The notes beneath the pieces were generated by a model. That model saw only the letters and a list, made by a program, of their open reading frames with translations, was not told the DNA's origin and made no database searches. A program made the position numbers and the translations under genes. From Hyphomicrobiales bacterium (GTDB lineage Bacteria > Pseudomonadota > Alphaproteobacteria > Rhizobiales > Beijerinckiaceae), in contig OMIJ01000289.1 of NCBI GenBank assembly GCA_900299065.1, forward strand, positions 1 to 5,346: a stretch of DNA of 5,346 nucleotides, in the 5' to 3' direction. Positions within the stretch are counted from its first letter, which is position 1, and each line of letters begins with the position of its first letter. Positions 1-5,346 of the stretch are shown piece by piece.

Positions 1-55
1 ATTTGCCAGCATTATGCGTGGCGATGATAAGACGGCCGGTGAGAAGTCGGGACAT
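1..55 (-). CDS. rdgB: XTP/dITP pyrophosphatase (RdgB/HAM1 family), N-terminal fragment
   Basis: Only the first 18 codons are inside the window; the gene continues past the left edge. The minus-strand reading from the ATG at 53-55 gives MSRLLTGRLIIATHNAGK. The I-A-T-H-N-x-G-K segment is the N-terminal nucleotide-binding signature of the RdgB/HAM1 family. These enzymes hydrolyse deaminated purine nucleoside triphosphates (XTP, dITP, ITP) to monophosphate and pyrophosphate, which keeps them out of DNA and RNA. The start lies 23 nt after the rph stop on the same strand, so co-transcription with rph is likely; this gene order is common in Alphaproteobacteria. The ribosome binding site is weak (ACGGA about 7 nt upstream), which fits translation aided by the upstream gene. 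The call rests on a short but distinctive motif plus context. Confidence 0.85.
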   Translation of the reverse strand, partial: MSRLLTGRLIIATHNAGK

Positions 56-78
56 GTGCAATCCGTTGGATTAGGCTC

Positions 79-792
79 TCAGCCAAGGACAGACTTTTGC
101 AGCGCAACTAATTCTCCAACACCATGACGCGCCAGATCCAATAGGGCTGTTAATTGCTCTTGCGAGAAGACTGCGCCTTCAGCTGTCGCTTGAATTTCAA
201 CCAGACCGCCCGACCCGGTGATAACGAAATTAGCATCGGTCTCGGCAACCGAATCCTCATCATAATCCAGATCGAGCACCGGCACGCCTTTGGAAATGCC
301 GCAGGATATGGCGGCCACATGATCTTTGATCGGTGAATCCTTGAGCATGGAGCGCGACCGCATCCATTTGATACAATCGTAAAGCGCTACCCAGGCACCT
401 GTAATCGCCGCTGTACGCGTGCCGCCATCAGCCTGGATCACATCGCAATCAAGCGTGATCTGTTTTTCACCCAAAGCCTGAAGATCAACCACTGCGCGTA
501 GGCTGCGTCCGATCAGGCGTTGAATTTCCTGTGTGCGGCCGGAGGGCTTGCCGGAATTGACTTCGCGCTTGGTGCGCGAATTTGTGGCGCGCGGCAGCAT
601 GGAATATTCAGCTGTGATCCAGCCGCGCCCCTGTCCGCGCAGCCACATGGGCGGTTTGTCCTCGAGCGAGGCTGTGCAAAGCACATGTGTGTTGCCGAAT
701 TTGACGAAACAGGAGCCTTCCGCATAACGCGCAACGGCCCGTTCGAGACTGACCTGCCGCATTTCATTCGGAGCGCGTTTTGACGGTCGCAT
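79..792 (-). CDS. rph: Ribonuclease PH
   Basis: Phosphate-dependent 3'-to-5' exoribonuclease that trims the 3' ends of tRNA precursors and other RNAs in the cytoplasm, releasing nucleoside diphosphates; the family forms a hexameric ring. From the ATG at 792 the protein has 237 residues, the usual family length (E. coli 238). It begins MRPSKRAP, the normal RNase PH N-terminus. Visible family motifs are G85-R-T-Q-E-I-Q-R-L-I-G-R-S-L-R near 85-99, D115-CDVIQADGGTRTA near 115-128 with the phosphate-binding arginine, and the acidic LDLDYDED (173-180) followed by D186 in AETDANF. An in-frame ATG lies 8 codons upstream (816), but the 792 start has AAGGGA 5 nt ahead and fits homologues better. It is followed by rdgB after 23 nt. 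The gene looks intact and ordinary. Confidence 0.97.
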   Translation of the reverse strand: MRPSKRAPNEMRQVSLERAVARYAEGSCFVKFGNTHVLCTASLEDKPPMWLRGQGRGWITAEYSMLPRATNSRTKREVNSGKPSGRTQEIQRLIGRSLRAVVDLQALGEKQITLDCDVIQADGGTRTAAITGAWVALYDCIKWMRSRSMLKDSPIKDHVAAISCGISKGVPVLDLDYDEDSVAETDANFVITGSGGLVEIQATAEGAVFSQEQLTALLDLARHGVGELVALQKSVLG

Positions 793-797
793 GATAA

Positions 798-803
798 TCC
801 CTT
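798..803 (-). promoter_or_regulatory. Ribosome binding site deciding the rph start
   Basis: On the minus strand AAGGGA ends 5 nt before the ATG at 792. The alternative upstream ATG (816) has only AAGGA about 15 nt away, too far for normal initiation. This supports the shorter, family-consistent rph start. Confidence 0.7.
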
Positions 804-833
804 GGTTGGCTATCATGCGCTTCTAGGATCTTC

Positions 834-863
834 CTTACACAGAGGCAAGAAGAGCTTTGTCAA
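834..863 (-). promoter_or_regulatory. Candidate sigma-70-type promoter for rph-rdgB
   Basis: On the minus strand a perfect TTGACA (-35, at 863-858) is followed after 18 nt by TGTAAG (-10, at 839-834, four of six matches to TATAAT). Transcription would begin around 827, giving an rph leader of about 35 nt. It sits in the 96-nt gap between the SBP-A stop and the rph start. It would let the housekeeping pair be expressed independently of the catabolic gene upstream. The -35 match is strong and the -10 is mediocre. Confidence 0.45.
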
Positions 864-888
864 CAGCTGCGACTGGCTGTTATGTGCT

Positions 889-1989
889 TTAGCGGAACAA
901 TTCGTTGTAGATCTCGTCGGAGCGTTTTTCCATTTTGTCGAGCAGTTCCGGGCCGACAAAATTGATTGGCACTTTGGCCAGATGCGGATCGACCTGCGCG
1001 ACGACGTCAGATGCAGGCACGCCGGGATGGGCTGGGAAAAGGCCGGCCTTGGAGAAAACGGCCTGCCCCTCTTTCGATAGAATGAAATCGACCAGCAGCA
1101 TAGCGGCATGGGGATGTTTAATGCCCTTGGGGATGGAGAGGGTCGAGGCCGTGCTGGGTACAGGATTGAGCAATTGTGCATTGACCGGCGCGCCCTGTGC
1201 CGCAGAAATTACAGGAAAATGCGCAAAGACGTTGACGGCAAGAGCATATTCCCCCGCCATCACCCGGTCCACCAGAGTGCGGGCACTGCCGGAACCAAAA
1301 TTGATGATCTTTTGCTGCGATAGCTTTTTGAAATAATCCATCGCCCGCTCTTCACCCCAGGCCAATCGCAGATTGGTTAGAAAAAGGGATGTGCCGCTGG
1401 CCGATTCAATGCGCCAGGCAATTTTACCCTTCCATTTGGGGTCAAGCAGATCCTCGAAGTTTTGCGGCACCTGATCCTTTGGCACTAATTTGGTATTATA
1501 GGCCATGGCAAAATAGCTCAGGCGTGTGGGTGCGGTGAGTCCCTTTGGATCGAGCAGGGCCTTGGGCAATTCTTCACTTTTAGGTGAATAAAAGGGCTGA
1601 ACAATGCCAGCAGCCTGTGCCATTTCGCCAACGCCAGTGCCCTCTATGACATCCCCCACCACATTATTGGCTCTGATTTCGGCGCTGGACTTGGCCAGTA
1701 TCGCTTCTGACTCGCCGCGCCAGAAAGTCATTTTCACAAAAGGATATTTTGACTGAAAGGCTTCTGCCAATGGGCGCAAGGCGACATTGACAACAAGGCC
1801 CGTGTACAAAATCACTTGCCCTTCCTGTCTTGCGCCATCCAGCACGCGCTTGTCGCGATCCCCGCCGCGATAGGTGAGAATATCCTGAGAGGGTGTCTGG
1901 GCCAGCGCAACTCCCTGCCAGAAAGAGGACAAGCCAATCAGGGCAAAAGCGGTAGCCGTGAATGAGCGCTGAAAACTGCCGGAAATCAT
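889..1989 (-). CDS. Periplasmic solute-binding protein of an ABC transporter (COG1840-like), SBP-A
   Basis: Probably captures a small organic or metal-complexed ligand in the periplasm and delivers it to an ABC importer. The 366-residue protein starts with a Sec signal peptide: R8, a hydrophobic stretch at about 11-30, and a likely cut after A-L-A (30|31). The mature part shows the class's pattern: EGQVILYTGL (56-65), P73-LAEAF-Q-SKYP (73-83), FWRGESE (89-95), AYNTKL (163-168), DLLDPKWKGKIAW (180-192), the interlobe GEYALAVN (246-253) and the C-terminal KHPHAAMLLVDF (291-302). No Tyr-Tyr pair typical of FbpA iron proteins is visible, so an iron role is doubtful. The ATG at 1989 has AAGGGGG 4 nt upstream. 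It is divergent from the enolase-superfamily gene and is a paralogue of SBP-B (about half identical over the first lobe by eye). No permease or ATPase gene is in the window and the ligand is unknown. Confidence 0.88.
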   Translation of the reverse strand: MISGSFQRSFTATAFALIGLSSFWQGVALAQTPSQDILTYRGGDRDKRVLDGARQEGQVILYTGLVVNVALRPLAEAFQSKYPFVKMTFWRGESEAILAKSSAEIRANNVVGDVIEGTGVGEMAQAAGIVQPFYSPKSEELPKALLDPKGLTAPTRLSYFAMAYNTKLVPKDQVPQNFEDLLDPKWKGKIAWRIESASGTSLFLTNLRLAWGEERAMDYFKKLSQQKIINFGSGSARTLVDRVMAGEYALAVNVFAHFPVISAAQGAPVNAQLLNPVPSTASTLSIPKGIKHPHAAMLLVDFILSKEGQAVFSKAGLFPAHPGVPASDVVAQVDPHLAKVPINFVGPELLDKMEKRSDEIYNELFR

Positions 1990-2016
1990 AGGTCCCCCTT
2001 GAATTATTTTGCTTGT

Positions 2017-2034
2017 TTCGAATTGCAGTTCGAA
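2017..2034. repeat. 18-bp near-perfect palindrome, candidate operator
   Basis: The sequence TTCGAA-TTGCAG-TTCGAA has two identical self-complementary hexamers 12 bp apart (start to start) around a core in which TGCA is also palindromic. Sixteen of 18 positions agree with the reverse complement. It starts 28 bp upstream of the SBP-A start codon, where a dimeric repressor could block transcription of SBP-A or bridge to the divergent promoter. No regulator gene is in the window, so the binding protein is unknown. The operator role is inferred. Confidence 0.4.
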
Positions 2035-2099
2035 TTTTCGGCTAGGCTAAGCGGATCTTTCGCCTCTGTCTATAGAGTGTCGATCGATAAGTCCCAGAC

Positions 2100-2129
2100 T
2101 TGTTTACTGGAATCATTCATGTGTATGAT
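2100..2129 (+). promoter_or_regulatory. Candidate promoter of the enolase-superfamily/SBP-B operon
   Basis: TTGTTT (2100-2105) is followed after 18 nt by TATGAT (2124-2129, five of six matches to TATAAT), which would give a leader of about 30 nt before the ATG at 2166. The imperfect inverted repeat TCATTCATGTGTATGA (2113-2128, 12 of 16 positions symmetric) overlaps the -10, as a repressor site might. The -35 is only half consensus, so this is tentative. Confidence 0.3.
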
Positions 2130-2165
2130 CGGGCTCATAACAATTATCCAAAGGGAGCTTGACGC

Positions 2166-3281
2166 ATGAAGATCCAGAAGGTGGCAGTCTTGCCCTGCCA
2201 TATGCCGCAATCGGATCCTAAATGGCGTTTCTCCATCCATGCCAATCGTGTTTCCAAGGGCTGGCTTGTCGAATTGATCGGCGCGGATGGCACTACTGGT
2301 TATGGCTATGCCTCGGCCACACGTCACATGGGTGCTAATAGCGAGGGGCTGAAGGGCACTCTGGATGAGTTTGTCAAATTATTAGTCGGGAGGGAGTCCT
2401 CGGATATAGAGGATATTCTGGTCACCCTCGATCATCATCTCAAGGGAATGAATCAGGCTAAAGCTGCGATTGATTGCGCTCTGCATGAACTCAATGCGCG
2501 CGCTTTAAATGTACCGCTTTACCAATTATTCGGCGGCAAGCGCCGCGAGCAATTGCCTGTGATGCGTGTTCTCTCGCTCAAGGCGCCCGAGGAAATGGCG
2601 CGTAAAGGGCTCGAACTGGTCGCGGCCGGCTATACACATATCAAGATCAAGGTTGAGGGCGATGTGACGCTTGATGCTGCGCGCGTCAAAGCCATTCGAA
2701 AAGCTGTTGGATCGCAGATCCGCCTGATCATTGATGCCAATCAGGCCTTCAAACCCAAAGAGGCAATTTTACTGGCGCAAAAAGTGGTTGATGATGGCGT
2801 TGAAATTTTCGAACAACCCTGCAAATCGGATGATTACGCAGGTCTGAAATTGGTCACGCAAAATTCACCGATCGCCATTGAAGCAGATGAAAGCGCCGGA
2901 TCTGTGCATGAAGTGATGCAATTGGTCGCCCATCGCATTGTCGATATGGTCAGTCTGAAAGTGCCCAAGCTGGGCGGATTGCGCAACACATTGGCAGCTG
3001 CGCGCATCTGCGAGGCGGGAGATATTCCCTATCGCTTGGGGGCTCATGTGGGGCCAAGATTGTTGACAGCCCAGGCTATGCATCTGGCAGCTAGTCTGCC
3101 GCATTTGAGTTTTGCCTGCGAATTTGGCGAATTTGTGCGGCTCGAAAATGACATCACGGAAGGTGTCGAAAATATCAATGGCTTTGTCACGCTCTCGCAG
3201 AAGAGCGGATCAGGAGCCTCTTTGCGCGCGGATGCGGCGGCCCATATCGCTGCAGCAGAGCGTATTCTTGCAACAGTCTGA
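2166..3281 (+). CDS. Enolase-superfamily enzyme of the muconate-lactonizing type, substrate unknown
   Basis: Likely removes a proton alpha to a carboxylate and then isomerises, racemises or cycloisomerises the substrate, using Mg2+ or Mn2+ held in a TIM barrel. The 371-residue protein has the capping domain first (about 1-125, with GWLVELIGADGTTGYG at 32-47 and AAIDCALHELNARALNVPL at 100-118), then the barrel. Key residues visible are K160-I-K162 (general base pair), metal ligands D190 (IIDANQ), E216 (IFEQP) and D241 (EADES), the second base K265 in SLKVPKLGG, and E319 in ACEFGE. Spacing from D190 to E319 matches what I recall for Pseudomonas muconate cycloisomerase (D198, E224, D249, K273, E327). 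Lysines on both faces place it in the MLE subgroup (muconate cycloisomerase, dipeptide epimerase, N-succinylamino acid racemase), not the His-Asp mandelate racemase type. The ATG has AAGGGAG 8 nt upstream. It is 16 nt from SBP-B and so in an operon with it. Specificity cannot be read from sequence alone. Confidence 0.9.
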   Translation: MKIQKVAVLPCHMPQSDPKWRFSIHANRVSKGWLVELIGADGTTGYGYASATRHMGANSEGLKGTLDEFVKLLVGRESSDIEDILVTLDHHLKGMNQAKAAIDCALHELNARALNVPLYQLFGGKRREQLPVMRVLSLKAPEEMARKGLELVAAGYTHIKIKVEGDVTLDAARVKAIRKAVGSQIRLIIDANQAFKPKEAILLAQKVVDDGVEIFEQPCKSDDYAGLKLVTQNSPIAIEADESAGSVHEVMQLVAHRIVDMVSLKVPKLGGLRNTLAAARICEAGDIPYRLGAHVGPRLLTAQAMHLAASLPHLSFACEFGEFVRLENDITEGVENINGFVTLSQKSGSGASLRADAAAHIAAAERILATV

Positions 3282-3284
3282 TCA

Positions 3285-3291
3285 AAGGGAG
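3285..3291 (+). promoter_or_regulatory. Ribosome binding site deciding the SBP-B start
   Basis: AAGGGAG ends 6 nt before the ATG at 3298, directly after the enolase-superfamily stop codon. It fixes the start there; the same frame stays open back to 3112, but that part overlaps the upstream gene and would bury the signal peptide inside the protein. Confidence 0.75.
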
Positions 3292-3297
3292 AGGGCC

Positions 3298-4392
3298 ATG
3301 AGCTTGCGTCACTTATCTGGTCATATGCTTTTAGCGAGCACGAGTATCTTTGTTCTGCTGACTGCGACTTTGTCAGTAAAAGCGCTCACTTCTGAAGAAG
3401 TCCTTATGTATAATAAGCCCGATCGCCAGCAAGTTCTGGAGGAGGGCGCCAAGAAAGAGGGTACAGTCGTTCTCTATTCAGCGATGATCGTCAATCAGGT
3501 CCAACGGCCGATTGCCGATGCGTTTCGCAAGAAATATCCCTTCATCGATATTAAATTCTGGCGCGGTGATAGCAATCAGATCGTCACCAAACTCAATGCA
3601 GAATCGCAAGCCAATACCTTTGTTGACGATGTCGTGGAAGGCTCAGGCATGAGCGGGGGCATCGGTGAGGCGCAAATTGCTGCGCCTTTCTACTCCAAAT
3701 ATACCGATATTATGGGCGCCAAAGATGTTGCGCCGGATCGGCGCTGGATGACCACGCGCTATCGCTATATTGCGCTCGGCTACAATACAAAATTACTCAA
3801 GCCTGAAGAGGCGCCCAAAAGCTATGAGGATTTGCTTGATCCCAAATGGAAAGGCAAAATGGCCTGGAATGCTAGCACAGACGCCAGCGGCGCCCTGATC
3901 ACCATCACCAGTCTGCGCGCAGCCTGGGGCGAAGAAAAGGCCGAGGCCTATCTCGCCAAATTAGGGCAACAGAAAATTGCCAATCTGGCTATGAGCAATC
4001 GTGCTGTGGTGGATCGTGTCATCGAGGGAGAATATCTCATCGGTGTTGGCATTTCCGCGCATCATCCGGTGATTAGTGCCCGCAAGGGCGCTCCGTCTGC
4101 AACAGTCCTGTTGGATCCTGTGCCCGCTCTCAATGGCACTATTCAGGTGATGCGCGGGACCAAACATCCGCATGCGGCAATGCTATTGGTCGATTTCATG
4201 CTCTCGCCGGAGATTCAGAAATTCCTGCAGACGGCCGAATATTTCCCGGCCAATCCTGAAGTCGAGCCCGATGAGTCACTAAAGGCTTTGGTGCCGAAAA
4301 ATGCCGGCGTCGGAGCTGTCATCATTACCCCCGATATGCTGGTGAAGGATACAGCGCGCTCAGCGCAATTGTTTGAGAAATACTTCAAATGA
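3298..4392 (+). CDS. Periplasmic solute-binding protein of an ABC transporter (COG1840-like), SBP-B
   Basis: Second binding protein of the cluster, 364 residues, same length class as SBP-A. A signal peptide is clear: R4/H5, a hydrophobic run at about 10-26, and a likely cut after V-K-A (29|30). Shared hallmarks are EGTVVLYSAM (54-63), ADAFRKKYPF (73-82), FWRGDS (87-92), GYNTKL (161-166), DLLDPKWKGKMAW (178-190), VVDRVIEGEY (237-246) and KHPHAAMLLVDF (289-300). The segments that differ most from SBP-A lie just after the DPKWKGK block (NASTDASGAL against RIESASGTSL) and before PVIS (ISAHH against VFAHF). Such interlobe loops often contact ligand, so the two may bind different but related compounds (inference). 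It follows the enolase-superfamily gene by 16 nt, presumably one transcript, which ties uptake to that enzyme. The stop faces the next gene's stop 19 bp away. No transporter membrane component is present here. Confidence 0.9.
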   Translation: MSLRHLSGHMLLASTSIFVLLTATLSVKALTSEEVLMYNKPDRQQVLEEGAKKEGTVVLYSAMIVNQVQRPIADAFRKKYPFIDIKFWRGDSNQIVTKLNAESQANTFVDDVVEGSGMSGGIGEAQIAAPFYSKYTDIMGAKDVAPDRRWMTTRYRYIALGYNTKLLKPEEAPKSYEDLLDPKWKGKMAWNASTDASGALITITSLRAAWGEEKAEAYLAKLGQQKIANLAMSNRAVVDRVIEGEYLIGVGISAHHPVISARKGAPSATVLLDPVPALNGTIQVMRGTKHPHAAMLLVDFMLSPEIQKFLQTAEYFPANPEVEPDESLKALVPKNAGVGAVIITPDMLVKDTARSAQLFEKYFK

Positions 4393-4411
4393 TCTCGCAT
4401 CTATATGACGC

Positions 4412-5346
4412 TCATTCGACAAAGGTTTCCAGCAATTCCAAAGGATCGCCATAACGTTTGGCAGCTGCCACCACATCCTGATCGCGCAGCGCCATTAGAA
4501 AGCCATTGTCGATCATCACGTGATCGCCAAGAGTCACGGTTGCATTAAACATCACGCAATCCTGGTGTGTATGTGGCTCTTCCCAGCGTGGCACGCGCCT
4601 TTGCAAAAATTCATTAGCCCTATAGCTATCCGTACCAAAATGCAGCGCGCCTGGTGCGTTCGATCCAGCCGGATAGGCCTTGAAACGAGGATATTTTGGA
4701 TTAAAGCCGCAGCCTAATTCATGCAGCTTGGCATGTACGCCAACCAGCATATCGCGCAGAATTTCCGCCTCCATGGATTTGCCATGCACGGCAGTGACAA
4801 TATCATCTTTATATTCAATCGCAATCTTGTCTTGAAACGGCTTGTCAAAACCAATCGCCCATTGTGGAAAGATCACACCGCCCATATCGGCATAGTCAAC
4901 TGCTCTACGCCTGTGTGCATTGCGGCCATAAATATTGGGTCCATGTGTGGGTAAAAAATGCACATAGCAGCCTGGCTGATTGGCCTTGTCCTGCCCCTGC
5001 CAGCGATTGTCACTCAATAAATCCTCGACCATTTGCGGGGTGAATTTAATGGTCAGATCGCTACCCTGTGGGCAAGTGATCTTCATGTCGAAATCTTTAT
5101 CCTTGGGATACATGCGGGCGGTGGCGCGAATGATCTCGCCAACCAGATCAACCGGAAAACGCGCCTGTGGCGTATGTAAAAGATCAAGATTGCGGAAATA
5201 AGTCATCTTCACCCAGCGTTGCCCCTGTTCGCGCCGCAGTTTGACAAAGAAGGGGTCATTGACTGAGCAAAACCAGCTTGAAATGACAAAGCTGGCTTTT
5301 TCGAGCAAAGGTTTCACTTCCGGCGGGCAGGCCTCAACCTGTGTTG
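4412..5346 (-). CDS. M29-aminopeptidase-like / NicX-like metalloenzyme, N-terminus outside the window
   Basis: The reading frame is open to the right edge with no stop, so the true start lies beyond it. The only early in-window candidate is a GTG at 5317 (used for numbering here), but coding-like sequence continues upstream of it (ACPPEVKPLLEKA, resembling the PPxV element of the family). Recognisable pieces in order are a GSDL motif (85-88, usually GTDL), PTHGPNI (123-129) where peptidases have P-x-GEV, ELGCGFNP (200-207), ALHFGTD (224-230), then H249-T-H251-Q-D253 followed by FNATVTLGD and IDNGFL (269-274). This pattern fits the fold shared by M29 aminopeptidases and 2,5-dihydroxypyridine 5,6-dioxygenase (NicX). 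Likely metal ligands are E200, H251 and D253. The second glutamate expected in true M29 peptidases ahead of the ALHFG motif is not seen, which argues against a peptidase. Substrate unknown; an aromatic or heterocycle ring-opening role is inference. Confidence 0.65.
   Translation of the reverse strand, partial: TQVEACPPEVKPLLEKASFVISSWFCSVNDPFFVKLRREQGQRWVKMTYFRNLDLLHTPQARFPVDLVGEIIRATARMYPKDKDFDMKITCPQGSDLTIKFTPQMVEDLLSDNRWQGQDKANQPGCYVHFLPTHGPNIYGRNAHRRRAVDYADMGGVIFPQWAIGFDKPFQDKIAIEYKDDIVTAVHGKSMEAEILRDMLVGVHAKLHELGCGFNPKYPRFKAYPAGSNAPGALHFGTDSYRANEFLQRRVPRWEEPHTHQDCVMFNATVTLGDHVMIDNGFLMALRDQDVVAAAKRYGDPLELLETFVE

Larger units (their letters stand above)
1990..2165. promoter_or_regulatory. 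Divergent intergenic region between SBP-A and the enolase-superfamily gene
   Basis: This 176-bp spacer separates two start codons facing away from each other, so it must hold promoters for both directions. It contains a palindrome (2017-2034), a plausible plus-strand promoter (2100-2129), an 8-bp palindrome TCGATCGA (2080-2087), and ribosome binding sites at both ends (AAGGGGG on the minus strand at 2000-1994; AAGGGAG on the plus strand at 2151-2157). I could not find a convincing -35/-10 pair for the minus-strand direction. Joint control of both arms by one regulator is an inference from this layout. Confidence 0.6.

Noticed and set aside
513..783. Open frames overlapping rph in other frames (513-767 minus, 520-783 and 533-727 plus)
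   Set aside because: The rph frame carries all conserved motifs; the others show low-complexity, unrecognisable translations.
793..816. Upstream ATG adding 8 residues to rph
   Set aside because: The family N-terminus begins at MRPS, and the ribosome binding site is correctly spaced for the ATG at 792 but not for 816.
862..881. Hairpin AACAGC-8 nt-GCTGTT downstream of SBP-A as a terminator
   Set aside because: The stem is only 6 bp, no T-run follows on the minus strand, and it overlaps the TTGACA -35 candidate of rph.
802..1336. Plus-strand open frames opposite the 3' part of SBP-A (802-1080, 935-1336, 1108-1323)
   Set aside because: They lie antisense to a gene with clear family motifs and a signal peptide, and their translations show no recognisable domain; they are shadows.
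889..1989. Calling SBP-A (and SBP-B) a ferric iron-binding FbpA/AfuA protein
   Set aside because: The group name is historical; the Tyr-Tyr iron ligands are not visible, and the catabolic neighbours favour an organic ligand.
3112..3297. In-frame 62-codon upstream extension of SBP-B
   Set aside because: It overlaps the well-supported enolase-superfamily gene, would place the signal peptide internally, and a good ribosome binding site precedes the ATG at 3298.
4520..5201. Plus-strand open frames opposite the NicX-like gene
   Set aside because: The minus-strand frame is long and holds ordered family motifs; the plus-strand ones lack motifs and convincing starts.

Overview
The window reads as an alphaproteobacterial chromosome segment of moderate GC (not counted). 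At the left edge are two housekeeping genes on the minus strand: rph (RNase PH, complete) and the first 18 codons of rdgB (XTP/dITP pyrophosphatase, running off the window). The rph-rdgB order is common in Alphaproteobacteria, and the rph protein closely follows the family consensus.

The rest (about 889 to 5346) looks like a small-molecule uptake and catabolism island. Two related periplasmic solute-binding proteins (COG1840-like, the group often labelled Fe3+/organic-ligand ABC transporter binding proteins) lie on opposite strands. SBP-A (889-1989, minus) is divergent from an operon of an enolase-superfamily enzyme (2166-3281, plus) and SBP-B (3298-4392, plus). The 176-bp divergent intergenic region holds an 18-bp near-perfect palindrome and a plausible sigma-70 promoter, so shared regulation of both arms is likely. 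A fifth protein (4412-5346, minus, N-terminus outside the window) runs convergently against SBP-B. It resembles the M29-aminopeptidase-like fold family that includes 2,5-dihydroxypyridine dioxygenase NicX.

Working model (inference): the two binding proteins capture related organic ligands such as carboxylates or ring-cleavage-type compounds. The muconate-lactonizing-type enolase-superfamily enzyme and the NicX/M29-like metalloenzyme then process them. No permease, ATPase or regulator gene lies in the window, so the transport system is incomplete here. No tRNA, rRNA, CRISPR array, insertion sequence or phage gene was seen. There is no gene-free stretch above 300 bases.
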